A stretch of 64,000 bases of DNA from Parasediminibacterium sp046546515. GTDB lineage: Bacteria > Bacteroidota > Bacteroidia > Chitinophagales > Chitinophagaceae. Below the pieces are notes generated by a model. That model was not told where the DNA came from, did no database searches, and worked only from the letters and a program-made list of their open reading frames with translations. Below are positions 59,593 through 64,000 of this stretch, piece after piece. Position 1 is the stretch's first letter, and every line of letters starts with the position of its first letter. The position numbers and the translations under genes are program-made. Where the stretch lies: positions 62,001 to 126,000 of the forward strand of contig NZ_JBKHKJ010000012.1 in assembly GCF_046546515.1 (NCBI RefSeq), read 5' to 3'.

Positions 59593-61740
59593 ATGGCTGC
59601 GCTACCTAAATCGAAATTGTCTGCCTCTAATATTGTGCTGCTTGTTGTTTGCCTAATGGTTATCATAGCCGTTTTGTTACTGAATATTTTCAATACCAAG
59701 AACTTAGCACAAATTAGGACTTACATCAACAGCCTTAGCAACGACAATAGCAGCGTGGCTGTGCTTAGGAGTACGAGTACAGAGCTATTGGAAGCAGAAA
59801 ATGCTTACAGGCTTTACCTCAGCACAAAAGATACATTGTATAGCAACAAGTATTTGAGTCATATTGTAGCTTGCGTAAGTGATTTACGCTCATTGCAAAC
59901 AGGCAGCGATACTGCCGGGGTCGCTACCATTATTGCTGGCATTGAGCAGAAAATTCAAATTTCTGATGGCATAGACCTTTTAAAACGCATTTCAGATTCC
60001 ATAAGCGTAAGCAAAATACATCTTGGCAACAATGGTTTTTATATCAACCCTTATTGGTACAGGATGTCTAACAACTCATTGCTAAAAGGGTACGACAGCC
60101 TGATGCAGCAAACAGATGCCACCCAAACAAACGGAAGTAGGAAAAAGGCTTTCCTTAAAAAACTGGGCGATATTTTTGCCAATAAAGAAGAAACAGCCCC
60201 TGCTGCGGCCACTAATACAACTACCTACACTAGGGAAAACAAATATGACCAGTCGCAACAAGATATAGATGATTTTTATAAAGGCCAGTTCAACGAGTTT
60301 TTGCTGAAAACGAAGATGGATGAAAATGAAAAAGCCTTGGCAGAAGTAAATTTAGTAATCCAGTACCAAGTTAGCGACGCATTAAAAAAACTACTGGGCA
60401 TAGAGCAAGAGTCGGGCAAGCAAAAAGAAGACAAAGTATTGGAAATGGCAAGGGGCGCCAAGGAAACGGTGAAATTTTTGTCATGGGGTTCTTATATTAT
60501 CATTATATGCGTGGTAATTGTATTGATTTTTAATGTGCGCAAAAGCCTGTTGTACGAAAAGGAAATAATAGAAGCAAGGGAAGCGGCCGAAAAACTGGTA
60601 ATGACCAAAAGCCGTTTTCTAAGCAACATGAGCCACGAAATAAGGAGCCCGCTTACATCTATTATTGGCTTTACGGAACAGTTGGACAATGTAGAGACTG
60701 ACCCTGACAAAAAACGTTACCTGAATGCCATCCGTACCTCATCAGATCATTTGCTTACCACGGTGAATGATATATTAGATTTTTCAAAATTAGATGCCGG
60801 TAAGTTATCCCTTAGCTCGCAACCATTCAATATTAAAAAGGTGGTGGACGAAGTACTTTATGCTTTCTCCGTTTCTGCAGAAAAGAAAGGCATACAAATG
60901 CAATCTGATATTCAATTAGATGATGATTTACTGGTAACGGGCGATGCTTTCAGGCTAAAACAGATATTGTTCAACCTTACTAGCAATGCCATCAAATTTA
61001 CCGAGCATGGCAAGGTGAAAATTATGGTGAAAAGCCTAAGCAGGACAGAAAGGGATATTGTGGTAAAAATAGATGTGCAAGACTCGGGCGTAGGTATACC
61101 AGAAGACCAACTGGAATTTATTTTCCAAGAATTTGCACAGGCTTCTAATACTAAAAGTGGTGGCAGGAGGGCTATCCGTGGCACTGGTCTTGGCTTGGCT
61201 ATTTGTAAGATGCTGGTAGAGCTACAAGGCGGTAAAATAGGTGTGAAAAGCGAACTGAACATCGGCTCGGTATTTAGCATCACGATGCCCTATTCAACAG
61301 AGCCAGTTAAAAGACAAGCACCTGAAATAGAAGAAAGTGCCAACCTTGCCCAAACTTTTGCTGGCAAAAAAGCCTTAGTAGTTGAGGACAATGAAATGAA
61401 CATTTTGTTGCTTAAACTGCTGCTAAAGAAAATGCAGATTGGATTTGACGTGGCCAAAGATGGAGAGGAAGGAATGAAATTATTTGAAAACAATTACTAC
61501 GATATTGTGCTTACAGACATTAATATACCTAAACTTACTGGTGACCAATTGGCTGGCCTAATAAGAAAAAGTCATGATACCAGAAAAGCTAGGATACCAA
61601 TTGTAGCATTAACAGCAAGTATTATTGGCGACAACACAGAGCAATATTTCAGGATGGGCATTAACGAGTTGCTGATAAAACCATTTAAAGAAGCAGATTT
61701 TAAAGCAGTATTGCAGCAATACCTGTTTAATAATGTATAA
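59593..61740 (+). CDS. hybrid sensor histidine kinase/response regulator
   Basis: 715 aa. Membrane helices at about 13-33 and 299-318 enclose a periplasmic domain of about 265 residues rich in helices. Then come HisKA with His348 (FLSNMSHEIRSPLTSIIGF), HATPase with NLTSNAIKF, DSGVGIP and GTGLGLAICK, and a receiver domain from about 600 with Asp642 (DIVLTDINIPKLTGDQ) and VEDNEMN at its start. No HPt domain is seen. The stand-alone receiver gene at 61776, 35 bp downstream, resembles this receiver closely. Confidence 0.96.
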   Translation: MAALPKSKLSASNIVLLVVCLMVIIAVLLLNIFNTKNLAQIRTYINSLSNDNSSVAVLRSTSTELLEAENAYRLYLSTKDTLYSNKYLSHIVACVSDLRSLQTGSDTAGVATIIAGIEQKIQISDGIDLLKRISDSISVSKIHLGNNGFYINPYWYRMSNNSLLKGYDSLMQQTDATQTNGSRKKAFLKKLGDIFANKEETAPAAATNTTTYTRENKYDQSQQDIDDFYKGQFNEFLLKTKMDENEKALAEVNLVIQYQVSDALKKLLGIEQESGKQKEDKVLEMARGAKETVKFLSWGSYIIIICVVIVLIFNVRKSLLYEKEIIEAREAAEKLVMTKSRFLSNMSHEIRSPLTSIIGFTEQLDNVETDPDKKRYLNAIRTSSDHLLTTVNDILDFSKLDAGKLSLSSQPFNIKKVVDEVLYAFSVSAEKKGIQMQSDIQLDDDLLVTGDAFRLKQILFNLTSNAIKFTEHGKVKIMVKSLSRTERDIVVKIDVQDSGVGIPEDQLEFIFQEFAQASNTKSGGRRAIRGTGLGLAICKMLVELQGGKIGVKSELNIGSVFSITMPYSTEPVKRQAPEIEESANLAQTFAGKKALVVEDNEMNILLLKLLLKKMQIGFDVAKDGEEGMKLFENNYYDIVLTDINIPKLTGDQLAGLIRKSHDTRKARIPIVALTASIIGDNTEQYFRMGINELLIKPFKEADFKAVLQQYLFNNV

Positions 61741-61775
61741 GTATATCTTTTGTTCGGTAATATAATGCTTAGTAA

Positions 61776-62168
61776 ATGGAAACGGATATAAACTATATTG
61801 AAAAGAAAGCTTTGCTGGTAGAGGACAATGAAATGAACATCATGCTTTTCTCGTTCCTGCTAAAAAAAATAAAAATAAATTTTGATATAGCCCGTGATGG
61901 CGAAGAAGCAATTAGTAAGTTTAATACAACGAACTACGATATTGTACTAACAGATATTCATTTGCCAAAAATAGAAGGTGATGAACTTGCCAAGATAATA
62001 CGCAAAAGTAGTGACACAGCCAAAGCAAAAACACCCATCATTGCGCTTACTGCCAGCATTCTCACCTCAGAAACGGATGCATATTTGGCTTGCGGTATTA
62101 ACTATGTTTTGCTAAAGCCTTTTACCGAGGAAAAATTTAAGGCGGTTTTAAAGCAATATTTACAATAA
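61776..62168 (+). CDS. stand-alone response regulator receiver protein
   Basis: 130 aa, receiver domain only. Acidic pocket Glu16-Asp17 (LLVEDNEMN), phosphoacceptor Asp60 (DIVLTDIHLPKIEG), a Thr/Ser (ALTAS) and Lys114 (LKPF) are intact. It is very similar to the receiver at the end of the preceding hybrid kinase, so a tandem duplication is likely. With no output domain it may act by binding partners or by competing for phosphoryl groups, as CheY-like proteins do. Confidence 0.94.
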   Translation: METDINYIEKKALLVEDNEMNIMLFSFLLKKIKINFDIARDGEEAISKFNTTNYDIVLTDIHLPKIEGDELAKIIRKSSDTAKAKTPIIALTASILTSETDAYLACGINYVLLKPFTEEKFKAVLKQYLQ

Positions 62169-62393
62169 TTTCTTAATCTGCGACTAAGGCACGAAGACTC
62201 AAAAAGCACAAAGATTTAAGGGAAAAAGCAAAGAAAAGCGTGTAATTTTTTCTATTTTTAGTAGACAGGCACATAAATAGTGGCAGCCATTAATGAACGC
62301 TGTAGGCATGACATATATAACGCTAAACAACTTCGCTTGCTCTTAATTCCTAATTTATAATTCCTAAACCTACTTTCATTAATTCATTGTAAT
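62169..62393. repeat. intergenic region with family A arm and AT repeat
   Basis: 'gactaaggcacgaagactca' near 62182 is a single arm of the family A element; 'ttaattcctaatttataatt' follows at about 62345. No gene. Confidence 0.5.
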
Positions 62394-63197
62394 TTACTTA
62401 AATACTGCTTTTTTTATTTGCACCGTGTGCGCACTAAAATAACCCAATGCGCCATTGTTGATGTTGCTTATAGGGTTTGCAGGCGATGTAGGCTGCCCAT
62501 TGGTAGGGTCTAGCCCAGCTAATTCTTTAAAATAACTATAAACCGGCTTGTCTAGGCACTGCATTTCTAGTTGAATGGTATCCCCTTTTTGTATATATGC
62601 ACTATCGTTGAACAATTGGCGGGAAATATAACGACCGTCAGAAAGGCGGTCGTCAAATACATATAGCTGTTTCGATAATTTGCCATTGATAGACTGTACA
62701 AACTGGTAGGCATTGTATACACCTGATGGGTCTTGGAAATTGGGCAGGGCATTTGTAACCGAATTGCCAAAGGCAGCGTTTGTCTGGAAAGTTATAGAAT
62801 CCAACAATACTTGTGCAGGCATTGTAGATGCTGCCGTGTAAGTTTTGCCGTTGGCAATCACGGTTAAATGATAAGTATGCCCGATGTCGCCTTTAGTAGC
62901 ATTGGAGCTGTACACACCATTGGGCAATTCAGAAAGCATATCTGTAATACCTGTGGAGTCGTCTTTAATGGTTACGGTTGCACCTGTAACGGGTGGGTAC
63001 ACATTGTCTTGGGTAAAATCCACTGATTTTGCAATAGTTACTATGTATGGTCTTGCCTCGTTGGTTATGTTGCCTTCTATTACAATTTGTGGGGCTGCAT
63101 CTTTTAGGTTTACCGTGATTACTTTTTTGCAAGCACTCGCCGTCATTGCAGTAAGGAAAATAAGAAAAAAATATTTTTTATTAAGTATGCGATTCAT
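62394..63197 (-). CDS. DUF4249 family lipoprotein
   Basis: 267 aa. Lipoprotein signal MNRILNKKYFFLIFLTAMTASAC with Cys23. A beta-sandwich N-terminal part opens VITVNLKDAAPQIVIEGNIT and includes VTGATVTIKDDST, the typical DUF4249 start. The family is found in Bacteroidota, nearly always encoded next to a TonB-dependent receptor, as here (119-bp gap to the receptor upstream on the same strand). It is presumably a surface lipoprotein partner of that receptor; ligand unknown. Confidence 0.92.
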   Translation of the reverse strand: MNRILNKKYFFLIFLTAMTASACKKVITVNLKDAAPQIVIEGNITNEARPYIVTIAKSVDFTQDNVYPPVTGATVTIKDDSTGITDMLSELPNGVYSSNATKGDIGHTYHLTVIANGKTYTAASTMPAQVLLDSITFQTNAAFGNSVTNALPNFQDPSGVYNAYQFVQSINGKLSKQLYVFDDRLSDGRYISRQLFNDSAYIQKGDTIQLEMQCLDKPVYSYFKELAGLDPTNGQPTSPANPISNINNGALGYFSAHTVQIKKAVFK

Positions 63198-63232
63198 AAT
63201 ATGTTGAGTTATAACAGGTTTATATTTTGTCG

Positions 63233-63312
63233 GGACCTCCCCCCTCCTCTTTTGTTCTTACCCCCTCTCCTTTCGGAGAACTTGTCCCGACCTTTCAGGG
63301 GGGCGGTTGAGG
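63233..63312. repeat. degenerate family B element
   Basis: 'gttcttaccccctctccttt' then 'cggagaacttgtcccgaccttt' in pieces, then 'ggggggcggttgaggt'. It follows the word order of the 98-bp repeat core with an insertion in the hairpin. It lies between the receptor gene and the DUF4249 gene. Confidence 0.6.
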
Positions 63313-63315
63313 TAT

Positions 63316-64000
63316 TTAGAATTTAAAATTGTACGTAACAGAAGGGATGAGCTTGAACAAAGTAGTTTGTACTGCCTGTGTTTTTTGTGGGTTGTCTGGG
63401 TCTTCTTGAAAATCTATGCTAAAAGCATTTGCTCGATTATAGGCATTATAGATTGAAAAACTCCAGTTGCTATCGTATTTTTTGGTTTTTTTGCCTTGTA
63501 GCGTTGCTGCTAAGTCTAGCCTGTGATAATTGGGCATACGGTAGCCATTCCTTTCTGTATAATAAAAATAAGTATGCCCATTTACATTGTACTTGCCGCT
63601 AGGCTGGGTAACTGCATTACCCGTGTAAAAAACAAAAGTGGAGGAGAATGTCCATTTTTTGCTGGCTTGGTAAATAGCTACTACCGATACTTCATGCGTC
63701 CTGTCTTGCGTGGCATCATACCATTTGCCGTTGTTGATGCCATCAACCTGCCGTTCTGTTTTAGCCAAGGTGTAGCCTACCCATCCATTAAACTTGCCAT
63801 ATCTTTTCTTGAAAAAAAGCTCTAGCCCATAAGCCCTGCCTTTGCCAAACAGCAATTGCGATTCTACATTTTCATTGGCTCGCAGCTCTGCTCCGTTTTT
63901 GTAGTCAATCTGGTTTTGCATCGTTTTATAATAAACCTCCGCAGAAAATTCATACACATTTTTCTTGAAATTCTGGTAATAGCCAAGGGCTACTTGGTCT
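63316..64000 (-). CDS. TonB-dependent receptor, C-terminal part (runs off the window)
   Basis: About 228 codons visible; the frame stays open to the right edge (…DQVALGYYQNFKKNVYEFSA in the last bases), so the start lies beyond the window. Typical barrel strands: RAYGLELFFKKRYGKFNGWVGYTLAKTERQ, VVAIYQASKKWTFSSTFVFYTGNAVTQP, YHRLDLAATLQGKKTKKYDSNWSFSIYNAYNRANAF, and the terminal aromatic strand (SVTYNFKF). It would carry a siderophore, nutrient or oligosaccharide through the outer membrane with the DUF4249 lipoprotein. The plug domain is not seen. Confidence 0.93.
   Translation of the reverse strand, partial: DQVALGYYQNFKKNVYEFSAEVYYKTMQNQIDYKNGAELRANENVESQLLFGKGRAYGLELFFKKRYGKFNGWVGYTLAKTERQVDGINNGKWYDATQDRTHEVSVVAIYQASKKWTFSSTFVFYTGNAVTQPSGKYNVNGHTYFYYTERNGYRMPNYHRLDLAATLQGKKTKKYDSNWSFSIYNAYNRANAFSIDFQEDPDNPQKTQAVQTTLFKLIPSVTYNFKF

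Noticed and set aside
62394..64000. SusD/SusC pair at the right edge
   Set aside because: The lipoprotein is of the DUF4249 type and not SusD, so this is a receptor/DUF4249 pair.
1..64000. tRNA, rRNA, prophage or integrase/attachment sites
   Set aside because: No cloverleaf, rRNA segment, phage structural gene or integrase was recognised in either strand.

Overview
The window looks like a chromosomal segment of a Bacteroidota bacterium, most likely of the Chitinophagaceae/Sphingobacteriia type; this is inferred from gene content, not from a marker gene. The signs are AT-rich DNA, two proteins ending in type IX secretion (T9SS) C-terminal sorting domains, a DUF4249 lipoprotein paired with a TonB-dependent receptor, a promoter of the Bacteroidota type (TTTG, 19 bases, TAnnTTTG) at 12132-12162, and many short intergenic hairpin repeats. 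No rRNA, tRNA, CRISPR array or intact insertion sequence was seen.

Layout. 1-4 kb: a five-PAS histidine kinase and a small PAP2/sphingomyelin-synthase-like membrane protein. 4.2-10.5 kb: a complete tripartite RND efflux operon (outer-membrane TolC-like protein, periplasmic adaptor, inner-membrane pump) whose tolC gene lies between two 98-bp direct repeats. 10.5-11.6 kb: a non-coding stretch with competing hairpins, a 21-bp tandem array and a decayed IS3-type remnant. 11.6-13.5 kb: two paralogous 6-pyruvoyl-tetrahydropterin-synthase-type genes and folE, a likely tetrahydropterin module. 13.5-21.8 kb: housekeeping genes (aldo/keto reductase, fabH, glutathione peroxidase, Gfo/Idh/MocA oxidoreductase, beta-carbonic anhydrase and a SulP anion transporter). 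21.9-25.1 kb: a sigma factor followed by carotenoid genes crtI and crtB. 25.1-29.3 kb: birA, rsfS, ftsH and a LUD-domain gene. 29.3-30.1 kb: a large inverted-repeat element whose loop holds an 11-bp periodic array. 30.1-32.8 kb: an LpxH-type hydrolase, a secreted unknown and an MscS channel.

32.8-44.5 kb is a polysaccharide-use locus without SusC/SusD. It holds three tandem paralogous secreted proteins, a GH-A-type glycosidase, a PhyH-type dioxygenase, a sugar-porter MFS transporter, a GH88/GH105-type hydrolase and a heparinase-II-like lyase, with a divergent AraC regulator. A second, decayed copy of the AraC gene start plus its whole upstream region sits before the GH88/105 gene, so the divergent promoter/operator appears twice in the locus and one regulator may control both transcription units.

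44.8-58 kb is a T9SS surface-protein region: a 917-aa protein with 14 propeller-blade repeats, two paralogous PAS-LuxR regulators, a small lipoprotein and a 2178-aa mosaic (7-blade propeller, IPT domains, 6 NHL blades, 7-blade propeller, eight 52-aa cysteine repeats, sorting domain). A nearly identical palindromic element stands upstream of the lipoprotein/regulator pair and of the giant gene, and one hairpin repeat family is confined to gene ends in this region. 58-64 kb: a phosphopantetheinyl transferase, an L,D-transpeptidase-like protein, a hybrid histidine kinase with a stand-alone receiver paralogue, a DUF4249 lipoprotein and the 3' part of a TonB-dependent receptor that runs off the window.
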